Shown: in pieces, positions 26,001 to 40,300 of the stretch
Position numbering within the stretch: position 1 is the first letter of the stretch
Layout: each line of letters begins with the position of its first letter
From: Auanema rhodensis
Lineage: Eukaryota; Nematoda; Chromadorea; Rhabditida; Rhabditidae
DNA: 64,000 bases
NCBI GenBank assembly: GCA_964057225.1
Contig: OZ059900.1
Coordinates: 7,946,501-8,010,500 of the forward strand
Direction of reading: 5' to 3'
The notes under the pieces: generated by a model
Told to the model about the DNA's origin: nothing
What the model saw: only the letters and a program-made list of their open reading frames with translations
The model's database searches: none
Translations under genes and position numbers: made by a program

Positions 26001-29000
26001 AATACTGTCATAGAATGTTCATATAGGTGTATTTTGCACGAATATCAAAACTGATTGAAATATGGGCCTTTTTATGCTCAAAACGCCATATATTCAACGA
26101 TTTTGGGTACAAAACATGTGAAAACTGTATGTTTTGATCAGACCCTTTGAGATATGGATTTGAAATTCAGGATTCATAAACTTCGACTATTTCTACATAT
26201 ATATGTCCAATTTTAACCACTTTGGTCAAAAAGGACCGAAAATATCAAGAATTATTGGTTTTTTGGGGTTTGAAGGGCATTTTGGCAAAATCAGTCAAAC
26301 TTTTGATCTTAAGCATATTTTTTTTTCTAAAACGACTAAATGTATGAAATACTGTCAAAGAATGTTCATATAGGTGTATTTTGCACGAATATCAAAACTG
26401 ATTGAAATATGGGCCTTTTTATGCTCAAAACGCCATATATTCAACGATTTTGGGTACAAAACATGTGAAAACTGTATGTTTTGATCAGACCCTTTGAGAT
26501 ATGGATTTGAAATTCAGGATTCATAAACTTTGACTATTTTTACATATATATGTTCAATTTTAACCACTTTGGTCAAAAAGGACCGAAAATATCAAGAATT
26601 ATTGGTTTTTTAGGGTTTGAAGGGCATTTTGGCAAAATCAGTCAAACTTTTGATCTTAAGCATATTTTTTTCTTCTAAAACGACTAAATGTATGAAATAC
26701 TGTCATAGAATGTTCATATAGGTGTATTTTGCACGAATATCAAAACTGATTGAAATATGGGCCTTTTTATGTTCAAAACGCCATATATTCAACGATTTTG
26801 GGTACAAAACATGTGAAAACTGTATGTTTTGATCAGACCCTTTGAGATATGGATTTGAAATTCAGGATTCATAAACTTTGACTATTTTTACATATATATG
26901 TCCAAATTTAACCACTTTGGTCAAAAAGGACCGAGAATATCAAGAATTATTGGTTTTTTGGGGATTGAAGGGCATTTTGGCAAAATCAGTCAAACTTTTG
27001 ATCTTAAGCATATTTTTTTCTTCTAAAACGACTAAATGTATGAAATACTGTCATAGAATGTTCATATAGGTGTATTTTGCACGAATATCAAAACTGATTG
27101 AAATATGGGCCTTTTTATGCTCAAAACGCCATATATTCAACGATTTTGGGTACAAAACATGTGAAAACTGTATGTTTTGATCAGACCCTTTGAGATATGG
27201 ATTTGAAATTCAGGATTCATAAATTTTGACTATTTTTACATATATATGTTCAATTTCAACCACTTTGGTCAAGAAGGACCGAAAATATCAAGAATTATTG
27301 GTTTTTTGGGGTTTGAAGGGCATTTTGGCAAAATCAGTCAAACTTTTGATCTTAAGCATATTTTTTTCTTCTAAAACGACTAAATGTATGAAATACTGTC
27401 ATAGAATGTTCATATAGGTGTATTTTGCACAAATATCAAAACTGATTGAAATATGGGCCTTTTTATGCTCAAAACGCCATATATTCAACGATTTTGGGTA
27501 CAAAACATGTGAAAACTGTATGTTTTGATCAGACCCTTTGAGATATGGATTTGAAATTCAGGATTCATAAACTTCGACTATTTCTACATATATATGTCCA
27601 ATTTTAACCACTTTGGTCAAAAAGGACCGAAAATATCAAGAATTATTGGTTTTTTAGGGTTTGAAGGGCATTTTGGCAAAATCAGTCAAACTTTTGATCT
27701 TAAGCATATTTTTTTCTTCTAAAACGACTAAATGTATGAAATACTGTCAAAGAATGTTCATATAGGTGTATTTTGCACGAATATCAAAACTGATTGAAAT
27801 ATGGGCCTTTTTATGCTCAAAACGCCATATATTCAACGATTTTGGGTACAAAACATGTGAAAACTGTATGTTTTGATCAGACCCTTTGAGATATGGATTT
27901 AAAATTCAGGATTCATAAAATTCGACTATTTTTACATATATATGTCCAATTTTAACCACTTTGGTCAAAAAGGACCGAAAATATCAAGAATTATTGGTTT
28001 TTTGGGGTTTGAAGGGCATTTTGGCAAAATCAGTCAAACTTTTGATCTTAAGCATATTTTTTTCTTCTAAAACGACTAAATGTATGAAATACTGTCATAG
28101 AATGTTCATATAGGTGTATTTTGCACGAATATCAAAACTGATTGAAATATGGGCCTTTTTATGCTCAAAACGCCATATATTCAACGATTTTGGGTACAAA
28201 ACATGTGAAAACTGTATGTTTTGATCAGACCCTTTGAGATATGGATTTGAAATTCAGGATTCATAAACTTCGACTATTTCTACATATATATGTCCAATTT
28301 TAACCACTTTGGTCAAAAAGGACCGAAAATATCAAGAATTATTGGTTTTTTGGGGTTTGAAGGGCATTTTGGCAAAATCAGTCAAACTTTTGATCTTAAG
28401 CATATTTTTTTTTCTAAAACGACTAAATGTATGAAATACTGTCAAAGAATGTTCATATAGGTGTATTTTGCACGAATATCAAAACTGATTGAAATATGGG
28501 CCTTTTTATGCTCAAAACGCCATATATTCAACGATTTTGGGTACAAAACATGTGAAAACTGTATGTTTTGATCAGACCCTTTGAGATATGGATTTGAAAT
28601 TCAGGATTCATAAACTTTGACTATTTTTACATATATATGTTCAATTTTAACCACTTTGGTCAAAAAGGACCGAAAATATCAAGAATTATTGGTTTTTTAG
28701 GGTTTGAAGGGCATTTTGGCAAAATCAGTCAAACTTTTGATCTTAAGCATATTTTTTTCTTCTAAAACGACTAAATGTATGAAATACTGTCATAGAATGT
28801 TCATATAGGTGTATTTTGCACGAATATCAAAACTGATTGAAATATGGGCCTTTTTATGTTCAAAACGCCATATATTCAACGATTTTGGGTACAAAACATG
28901 TGAAAACTGTATGTTTTGATCAGACCCTTTGAGATATGGATTTGAAATTCAGGATTCATAAACTTTGACTATTTTTACATATATATGTCCAAATTTAACC

Positions 29001-29515
29001 ACTTTGGTCAAAAAGGACCGAGAATATCAAGAATTATTGGTTTTTTGGGGATTGAAGGGCATTTTGGCAAAATCAGTCAAACTTTTGATCTTAAGCATAT
29101 TTTTTTCTTCTAAAACGACTAAATGTATGAAATACTGTCATAGAATGTTCATATAGGTGTATTTTGCACGAATATCAAAACTGATTGAAATATGGGCCTT
29201 TTTATGCTCAAAACGCCATATATTCAACGATTTTGGGTACAAAACATGTGAAAACTGTATGTTTTGATCAGACCCTTTGAGATATGGATTTGAAATTCAG
29301 GATTCATAAATTTTGACTATTTTTACATATATATGTTCAATTTCAACCACTTTGGTCAAGAAGGACCGAAAATATCAAGAATTATTGGTTTTTTGGGGTT
29401 TGAAGGGCATTTTGGCAAAATCAGTCAAACTTTTGATCTTAAGCATATTTTTTTCTTCTAAAACGACTAAATGTATGAAATACTGTCATAGAATGTTCAT
29501 ATAGGTGTATTTTGC
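25340..29515 (+). repeat. Adjacent tandem duplication of six monomers (2087 bp)
   Basis: About 25.34-27.42 kb and 27.43-29.51 kb carry the same variants in the same order and are directly adjacent. The markers are GCACAAATATC at 25344 and 27431, the nine-T tract near 26324 and 28411, GTCCAAATTTAACC with GACCGAGAATATC near 26900 and 28987, and the rare CAATTTCAACC near 27250 and 29337. One difference near 25430/27517 (CGGTATG against CTGTATG) shows slight divergence. Confidence 0.85.
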
Positions 29516-29993
29516 ACGAATATCAAAACTGATTGAAATATGGGCCTTTTTATGCTCAAAACGCCATATATTCAACGATTTTGGGTACAAAACATGTGAA
29601 AACTGTATGTTTTGATCAGACCCTTTGAGATATGGATTTGAAATTCAGGATTCATAAACTTCGACTATTTCTACATATATATGTCCAATTTTAACCACTT
29701 TGGTCAAAAAGGACCGAAAATATCAAGAATTATTGGTTTTTTGGGGTTTGAAGGGCATTTTGGCAAAATCAGTCAAACTTTTGATCTTAAGCATATTTTT
29801 TTTTCTAAAACGACTAAATGTATGAAATACTGTCAAAGAATGTTCATATAGGTGTATTTTGCACGAATATCAAAACTGATTGAAATATGGGCCTTTTTAT
29901 GCTCAAAACGCCATATATTCAACGATTTTGGGTACAAAACATGTGAAAACTGTATGTTTTGATCAGACCCTTTGAGATATGGATTTGAAATTC

Positions 29994-32900
29994 AGGATTC
30001 ATAAACGTTGACTATTTTTACATATATATGTTCAATTTTAACCACTTTGGTCAAAAAGGACCGAAAATATCAAGAATTATTGGTTTTTTGGGGTTTGAAG
30101 GGTATTTTGGCAAAATCAGTCAAACTTTTGATCTTAAGCATATTTTTTTCTTCTAAAACGACTAAATGTATGAAATACTGTCATAGAATGTTCATATAGG
30201 TGTATTTTGCACGAATATCAAAACTGATTGAAATATGGGCCTTTTTATGTTCAAAACGCCATATATTCAACGATTTTGGGTACAAAACATGTGAAAACTG
30301 TATGTTTTGATCAGACCCTTTGAGATATGGTTTTGAAATTCAGGATTCATAAACTTTGACTATTTTTACATATATATGTTCAATTTTAACCACTTTGGTC
30401 AAGAAGGACCGAAAATATCAAGAATTATTGGTTTTTTGGGGTTTGAAGGGCATTTTGGCAAAATCAGTCAAACTTTTGATCTTAAGCATATTTTTTTTTC
30501 TAAAACGACTAAATGTAAGAAATACTGTCAAAGAATGTTCATATAGGTGTATTTTGCACGAATATCAAAACTGATTGAAATATGGGCCTTTTTATGCTCA
30601 AAACGCCATATATTCAACGATTTTGGGTACAAAACATGTGAAAACTGTATGTTTTGATCAGACCCTTTGAGATATGGATTTGAAATTCAGGATTCATAAA
30701 CGTTGACTATTTTTACATATATATGTTCAATTTTAACCACTTTGGTCAAAAAGGACCGAAAATATCAAGAATTATTGGTTTTTTGGGGTTTGAAGGGTAT
30801 TTTGGCAAAATCAGTCAAACTTTTGATCTTAAGCATATTTTTTTCTTCTAAAACGACTAAATGTATGAAATACTGTCATAGAATGTTCATATAGGTGTAT
30901 TTTGCACGAATATCAAAACTGATTGAAATATGGGCCTTTTTATGTTCAAAACGCCATATATTCAACGATTTTGGGTACAAAACATGTGAAAACTGTATGT
31001 TTTGATCAGACCCTTTGAGATATGGATTTGAAATTCAGGATTCATAAACTTTGACTATTTTTACATATATATGTTCAATTTTAACCACTTTGGTCAAGAA
31101 GGACCGAAAATATCAAGAATTATTGGTTTTTTGGGGTTTGAAGGGCATTTTGGCAAAATCAGTCAGACTTTTGATCTTAAGCATATTTTTTTCTTCTAAA
31201 ACGACTAAATGTATGAAATACTGTCAAAGAATGTTCATATAGGTGTATTTTGCACGAATATCAAAACTGATTGAAATATGGGCCTTTTTATGCTCAAAAC
31301 GCCATATATTCAACGATTTTGGGTACAAAACATGTGAAAACTGTATGTTTTGATCAGACCCTTTGAGATATGGATTTGAAATTCAGGATTCATAAACTTT
31401 GACTATTTTTACATATATATGTCCAAATTTAACCACTTTGGTCAAAAAGGACCGAGAATATCAAGAATTATTGGTTTTTTGGGGATTGAAGGGCATTTTG
31501 GCAAAATCAGTCAAACTTTTGATCTTAAGCATATTTTTTTTTCTAAAACGACTAAATGTATGAAATACTGTCAAAGAATGTTCATATAGGTGTATTTTGC
31601 ACGAATATCAAAACTGATTGAAATATGGGCCTTTTTATGCTCAAAACGCCATATATTCAACGATTTTGGGTACAAAACATGTGAAAACTGTATGTTTTGA
31701 TCAGACCCTTTGAGATATGGATTTGAAATTCAGGATTCATAAACTTTGACTATTTTTACATATATATGTCCAAATTTAACCACTTTGGTCAAAAAGGACC
31801 GAGAATATCAAGAATTATTGGTTTTTTGGGGATTGAAGGGCATTTTGGCAAAATCAGTCAAACTTTTGATCTTAAGCATATTTTTTTCTTCTAAAACGAC
31901 TAAATGTATGAAATACTGTCATAGAATGTTCATATAGGTGTATTTTGCACGAATATCAAAACTGATTGAAATATGGGCCTTTTTATGCTCAAAACGCCAT
32001 ATATTCAACGATTTTGGGTACAAAACATGTGAAAACTGTATGTTTTGATCAGACCCTTTGAGATATGGATTTGAAATTCAGGATTCATAAATTTTGACTA
32101 TTTTTACATATATATGTTCAATTTTAACCATTTTGGTCAAGAAGGACCGAAAATATCAAGAATTATTGGTTTTTTGGGGTTTGAAGGGCATTTTGGCAAA
32201 ATCAGTCAAACTTTTGATCTTAAGCATATTTTTTTCTTCTAAAACGACTAAATGTATGAAATACTGTCATAGAATGTTCATATAGGTGTATTTTGCACGA
32301 ATATCAAAACTGATTGAAATATGGGCCTTTTTATGCTCAAAACGCCATATATTCAACGATTTTGGGTACAAAACATGTGAAAACTGTATGTTTTGATCAG
32401 ACCCTTTGAGATATGGATTTGAAATTCAGGATTCATAAACTTCGACTATTTCTACATATATATGTCCAATTTTAACCACTTTGGTCAAAAAGGACCGAAA
32501 ATATCAAGAATTATTGGTTTTTTGGGGTTTGAAGGGCATTTTGGCAAAATCAGTCAAACTTTTGATCTTAAGCATATTTTTTTTTCTAAAACGACTAAAT
32601 GTATGAAATACTGTCAAAGAATGTTCATATAGGTGTATTTTGCACGAATATCAAAACTGATTGAAATATGGGCCTTTTTATGCTCAAAACGCCATATATT
32701 CAACGATTTTGGGTACAAAACATGTGAAAACTGTATGTTTTGATCAGACCCTTTGAGATATGGATTTGAAATTCAGGATTCATAAACGTTGACTATTTTT
32801 ACATATATATGTTCAATTTTAACCACTTTGGTCAAAAAGGACCGAAAATATCAAGAATTATTGGTTTTTTGGGGTTTGAAGGGTATTTTGGCAAAATCAG

Positions 32901-34023
32901 TCAAACTTTTGATCTTAAGCATATTTTTTTCTTCTAAAACGACTAAATGTATGAAATACTGTCATAGAATGTTCATATAGGTGTATTTTGCACGAATATC
33001 AAAACTGATTGAAATATGGGCCTTTTTATGTTCAAAACGCCATATATTCAACGATTTTGGGTACAAAACATGTGAAAACTGTATGTTTTGATCAGACCCT
33101 TTGAGATATGGATTTGAAATTCAGGATTCATAAACTTTGACTATTTTTACATATATATGTTCAATTTTAACCACTTTGGTCAAGAAGGACCGAAAATATC
33201 AAGAATTATTGGTTTTTTGGGGTTTGAAGGGCATTTTGGCAAAATCAGTCAAACTTTTGATCTTAAGCATATTTTTTTTTCTAAAACGACTAAATGTATG
33301 AAATACTGTCAAAGAATGTTCATATAGGTGTATTTTGCACGAATATCAAAACTGATTGAAATATGGGCCTTTTTATGCTCAAAACGCCATATATTCAACG
33401 ATTTTGGGTACAAAACATGTGAAAACTGTATGTTTTGATCAGACCCTTTGAGATATGGATTTGAAATTCAGGATTCATAAACGTTGACTATTTTTACATA
33501 TATATGTTCAATTTTAACCACTTTGGTCAAAAAGGACCGAAAATATCAAGAATTATTGGTTTTTTGGGGTTTGAAGGGTATTTTGGCAAAATCAGTCAAA
33601 CTTTTGATCTTAAGCATATTTTTTTCTTCTAAAACGACTAAATGTATGAAATACTGTCATAGAATGTTCATATAGGTGTATTTTGCACGAATATCAAAAC
33701 TGATTGAAATATGGGCCTTTTTATGTTCAAAACGCCATATATTCAACGATTTTGGGTACAAAACATGTGAAAACTGTATGTTTTGATCAGACCCTTTGAG
33801 ATATGGATTTGAAATTCAGGATTCATAAACTTTGACTATTTTTACATATATATGTTCAATTTTAACCACTTTGGTCAAGAAGGACCGAAAATATCAAGAA
33901 TTATTGGTTTTTTGGGGTTTGAAGGGCATTTTGGCAAAATCAGTCAAACTTTTGATCTTAAGCATATTTTTTTCTTCTAAAACGACTAAATGTATGAAAT
34001 ACTGTCAAAGAATGTTCATATAG
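29994..34023 (+). repeat. Two-monomer (695-bp) unit repeated, in two places
   Basis: A dimer alternates a monomer with AAACGTTGAC and GAAGGGTATTTT and a monomer with AAACTTTGAC and GGTCAAGAAGG. It occurs at about 30.0-31.2 kb and again at about 32.8-34.0 kb, twice in each place. The first second-type copy (near 30330-30515) has private changes, GATATGGTTTTG and AAATGTAAGAAA. Its 695-bp period is 348 plus 347. Confidence 0.7.
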
Positions 34024-34399
34024 GTGTATTTTGCACGAATATCAAAACTGATTGAAATATGGGCCTTTTTATGCTCAAAACGCCATATATTCAACGATTT
34101 TGGGTACAAAACATGTGAAAACTGTATGTTTTGATCAGACCCTTTGAGATATGGATTTGAAATTCAGGATTCATAAACTTTGACTATTTTTACATATATA
34201 TGTTCAATTGTAACCACTTTGGTCAAAAAGGACCGAAAATATCAAGAATTATTGGTTTTTTAGGGTTTGAAGGGCATTTTGGCAAAATCAGTCAAACTTT
34301 TGATCTTAAGCATATTTTTTTCTTCTAAAACGACTAAATGTATGAAATACTGTCAAAGAATGTTCATATAGGTGTATTTTGCACGAATATCAAAACTGA

Positions 34400-37300
34400 T
34401 TGAAATATGGGCCTTTTTATGCTCAAAACGCCATATATTCAACGATTTTGGGTACAAAACATGTGAAAACTGTATGTTTTGATCAGACCCTTTGAGATAT
34501 GGATTTAAAATTCAGGATTCATAAAATTCGACTATTTTTACATATATATGTCCAATTTTAACCACTTTGGTCAAAAAGGACCGAAAATATCAAGAATTAT
34601 TGGTTTTTTGGGGTTTGAAGGGCATTTTGGCAAAATCAGTCAAACTTTTGATCTTAAGCATATTTTTTTCTTCTAAAACGACTAAATGTATGAAATACTG
34701 TCATAGAATGTTCATATAGGTGTATTTTGCACGAATATCAAAACTGATTGAAATATGGGCCTTTTTATGCTCAAAACGCCATATATTCAACGATTTTGGG
34801 TACAAAACATGTGAAAACTGTATGTTTTGATCAGACCCTTTGAGATATGGATTTGAAATTCAGGATTCATAAACTTCGACTATTTCTACATATATATGTC
34901 CAATTTTAACCACTTTGGTCAAAAAGGACCGAAAATATCAAGAATTATTGGTTTTTTGGGGTTTGAAGGGCATTTTGGCAAAATCAGTCAAACTTTTGAT
35001 CTTAAGCATATTTTTTTTTCTAAAACGACTAAATGTATGAAATACTGTCAAAGAATGTTCATATAGGTGTATTTTGCACGAATATCAAAACTGATTGAAA
35101 TATGGGCCTTTTTATGCTCAAAACGCCATATATTCAACGATTTTGGGTACAAAACATGTGAAAACTGTATGTTTTGATCAGACCCTTTGAGATATGGATT
35201 TGAAATTCAGGATTCATAAACTTTGACTATTTTTACATATATATGTTCAATTTTAACCACTTTGGTCAAAAAGGACCGAAAATATCAAGAATTATTGGTT
35301 TTTTAGGGTTTGAAGGGCATTTTGGCAAAATCAGTCAAACTTTTGATCTTAAGCATATTTTTTTCTTCTAAAACGACTAAATGTATGAAATACTGTCATA
35401 GAATGTTCATATAGGTGTATTTTGCACGAATATCAAAACTGATTGAAATATGGGCCTTTTTATGCTCAAAACGCCATATATTCAACGATTTTGGGTACAA
35501 AACATGTGAAAACTGTATGTTTTGATCAGACCCTTTGAGATATGGATTTGAAATTCAGGATTCATAAACTTTGACTATTTTTACATATATATGTTCAATT
35601 TTAACCACTTTGGTCAAAAAGGACCGAAAATATCAAGAATTATTGGTTTTTTAGGGTTTGAAGGGCATTTTGGCAAAATCAGTCAAACTTTTGATCTTAA
35701 GCATATTTTTTTCTTCTAAAACGACTAAATGTATGAAATACTGTCATAGAATGTTCATATAGGTGTATTTTGCACGAATATCAAAACTGATTGAAATATG
35801 GGCCTTTTTATGTTCAAAACGCCATATATTCAACGATTTTGGGTACAAAACATGTGAAAACTGTATGTTTTGATCAGACCCTTTGAGATATGGATTTGAA
35901 ATTCAGGATTCATAAACTTTGACTATTTTTACATATATATGTCCAAATTTAACCACTTTGGTCAAAAAGGACCGAGAATATCAAGAATTATTGGTTTTTT
36001 GGGGATTGAAGGGCATTTTGGCAAAATCAGTCAAACTTTTGATCTTAAGCATATTTTTTTCTTCTAAAACGACTAAATGTATGAAATACTGTCATAGAAT
36101 GTTCATATAGGTGTATTTTGCACGAATATCAAAACTGATTGAAATATGGGCCTTTTTATGCTCAAAACGCCATATATTCAACGATTTTGGGTACAAAACA
36201 TGTGAAAACTGTATGTTTTGATCAGACCCTTTGAGATATGGATTTGAAATTCAGGATTCATAAATTTTGACTATTTTTACATATATATGTTCAATTTTAA
36301 CCACTTTGGTCAAGAAGGACCGAAAATATCAAGAATTATTGGTTTTTTGGGGTTTGAAGGGCATTTTGGCAAAATCAGTCAAACTTTTGATCTTAAGCAT
36401 ATTTTTTTCTTCTAAAACGACTAAATGTATGAAATACTGTCATAGAATGTTCATATAGGTGTATTTTGCACGAATATCAAAACTGATTGAAATATGGGCC
36501 TTTTTATGCTCAAAACGCCATATATTCAACGATTTTGGGTACAAAACATGTGAAAACTGTATGTTTTGATCAGACCCTTTGAGATATGGATTTGAAATTC
36601 AGGATTCATAAACTTCGACTATTTCTACATATATATGTCCAATTTTAACCACTTTGGTCAAAAAGGACCGAAAATATCAAGAATTATTGGTTTTTTGGGG
36701 TTTGAAGGGCATTTTGGCAAAATCAGTCAAACTTTTGATCTTAAGCATATTTTTTTTTCTAAAACGACTAAATGTATGAAATACTGTCAAAGAATGTTCA
36801 TATAGGTGTATTTTGCACGAATATCAAAACTGATTGAAATATGGGCCTTTTTATGCTCAAAACGCCATATATTCAACGATTTTGGGTACAAAACATGTGA
36901 AAACTGTATGTTTTGATCAGACCCTTTGAGATATGGATTTGAAATTCAGGATTCATAAACGTTGACTATTTTTACATATATATGTTCAATTTTAACCACT
37001 TTGGTCAAAAAGGACCGAAAATATCAAGAATTATTGGTTTTTTGGGGTTTGAAGGGTATTTTGGCAAAATCAGTCAAACTTTTGATCTTAAGCATATTTT
37101 TTTCTTCTAAAACGACTAAATGTATGAAATACTGTCATAGAATGTTCATATAGGTGTATTTTGCACGAATATCAAAACTGATTGAAATATGGGCCTTTTT
37201 ATGTTCAAAACGCCATATATTCAACGATTTTGGGTACAAAACATGTGAAAACTGTATGTTTTGATCAGACCCTTTGAGATATGGATTTGAAATTCAGGAT

Positions 37301-40300
37301 TCATAAACTTTGACTATTTTTACATATATATGTTCAATTTTAACCACTTTGGTCAAGAAGGACCGAAAATATCAAGAATTATTGGTTTTTTGGGGTTTGA
37401 AGGGCATTTTGGCAAAATCAGTCAAACTTTTGATCTTAAGCATATTTTTTTTTCTAAAACGACTAAATGTATGAAATACTGTCAAAGAATGTTCATATAG
37501 GTGTATTTTGCACGAATATCAAAACTGATTGAAATATGGGCCTTTTTATGCTCAAAACGCCATATATTCAACGATTTTGGGTACAAAACATGTGAAAACT
37601 GTATGTTTTGATCAGACCCTTTGAGATATGGATTTGAAATTCAGGATTCATAAACGTTGACTATTTTTACATATATATGTTCAATTTTAACCACTTTGGT
37701 CAAAAAGGACCGAAAATATCAAGAATTATTGGTTTTTTGGGGTTTGAAGGGTATTTTGGCAAAATCAGTCAAACTTTTGATCTTAAGCATATTTTTTTCT
37801 TCTAAAACGACTAAATGTATGAAATACTGTCATAGAATGTTCATATAGGTGTATTTTGCACGAATATCAAAACTGATTGAAATATGGGCCTTTTTATGTT
37901 CAAAACGCCATATATTCAACGATTTTGGGTACAAAACATGTGAAAACTGTATGTTTTGATCAGACCCTTTGAGATATGGATTTGAAATTCAGGATTCATA
38001 AACTTTGACTATTTTTACATATATATGTTCAATTTTAACCACTTTGGTCAAGAAGGACCGAAAATATCAAGAATTATTGGTTTTTTGGGGTTTGAAGGGC
38101 ATTTTGGCAAAATCAGTCAAACTTTTGATCTTAAGCATATTTTTTTCTTCTAAAACGACTAAATGTATGAAATACTGTCAAAGAATGTTCATATAGGTGT
38201 ATTTTGCACGAATATCAAAACTGATTGAAATATGGGCCTTTTTATGCTCAAAACGCCATATATTCAACGATTTTGGGTACAAAACATGTGAAAACTGTAT
38301 GTTTTGATCAGACCCTTTGAGATATGGATTTGAAATTCAGGATTCATAAACTTTGACTATTTTTACATATATATGTCCAAATTTAACCACTTTGGTCAAA
38401 AAGGACCGAGAATATCAAGAATTATTGGTTTTTTGGGGATTGAAGGGCATTTTGGCAAAATCAGTCAAACTTTTGATCTTAAGCATATTTTTTTTTCTAA
38501 AACGACTAAATGTATGAAATACTGTCAAAGAATGTTCATATAGGTGTATTTTGCACGAATATCAAAACTGATTGAAATATGGGCCTTTTTATGCTCAAAA
38601 CGCCATATATTCAACGATTTTGGGTACAAAACATGTGAAAACTGTATGTTTTGATCAGACCCTTTGAGATATGGATTTAAAATTCAGGATTCATAAAATT
38701 CGACTATTTTTACATATATATGTCCAATTTTAACCACTTTGGTCAAAAAGGACCGAAAATATCAAGAATTATTGGTTTTTTGGGGTTTGAAGGGCATTTT
38801 GGCAAAATCAGTCAAACTTTTGATCTTAAGCATATTTTTTTCTTCTAAAACGACTAAATGTATGAAATACTGTCATAGAATGTTCATATAGGTGTATTTT
38901 GCACGAATATCAAAACTGATTGAAATATGGGCCTTTTTATGCTCAAAACGCCATATATTCAACGATTTTGGGTACAAAACATGTGAAAACTGTATGTTTT
39001 GATCAGACCCTTTGAGATATGGATTTGAAATTCAGGATTCATAAACTTCGACTATTTCTACATATATATGTCCAATTTTAACCACTTTGGTCAAAAAGGA
39101 CCGAAAATATCAAGAATTATTGGTTTTTTGGGGTTTGAAGGGCATTTTGGCAAAATCAGTCAAACTTTTGATCTTAAGCATATTTTTTTTTCTAAAACGA
39201 CTAAATGTATGAAATACTGTCAAAGAATGTTCATATAGGTGTATTTTGCACGAATATCAAAACTGATTGAAATATGGGCCTTTTTATGCTCAAAACGCCA
39301 TATATTCAACGATTTTGGGTACAAAACATGTGAAAACTGTATGTTTTGATCAGACCCTTTGAGATATGGATTTGAAATTCAGGATTCATAAACTTTGACT
39401 ATTTTTACATATATATGTTCAATTTTAACCACTTTGGTCAAAAAGGACCGAAAATATCAAGAATTATTGGTTTTTTAGGGTTTGAAGGGCATTTTGGCAA
39501 AATCAGTCAAACTTTTGATCTTAAGCATATTTTTTTCTTCTAAAACGACTAAATGTATGAAATACTGTCATAGAATGTTCATATAGGTGTATTTTGCACG
39601 AATATCAAAACTGATTGAAATATGGGCCTTTTTATGCTCAAAACGCCATATATTCAACGATTTTGGGTACAAAACATGTGAAAACTGTATGTTTTGATCA
39701 GACCCTTTGAGATATGGATTTGAAATTCAGGATTCATAAACTTTGACTATTTTTACATATATATGTTCAATTTTAACCACTTTGGTCAAAAAGGACCGAA
39801 AATATCAAGAATTATTGGTTTTTTGGGGTTTGAAGGGCATTTTGGCAAAATCAGTCAAACTTTTGATCTTAAGCATATTTTTTTCTTCTAAAACGACTAA
39901 ATGTATGAAATACTGTCATAGAATGTTCATATAGGTGTATTTTGCACGAATATCAAAACTGATTGAAATATGGGCCTTTTTATGCTCAAAACGCCATATA
40001 TTCAACGATTTTGGGTACAAAACATGTGAAAACTGTATGTTTTGATCAGACCCTTTGAGATATGGATTTGAAATTCAGGATTCATAAACTTCGACTATTT
40101 CTACATATATATGTCCAATTTTAACCACTTTGGTCAAAAAGGACCGAAAATATCAAGAATTATTGGTTTTTTGGGGTTTGAAGGGCATTTTGGCAAAATC
40201 AGTCAAACTTTTGATCTTAAGCATATTTTTTTTTCTAAAACGACTAAATGTATGAAATACTGTCAAAGAATGTTCATATAGGTGTATTTTGCACGAATAT

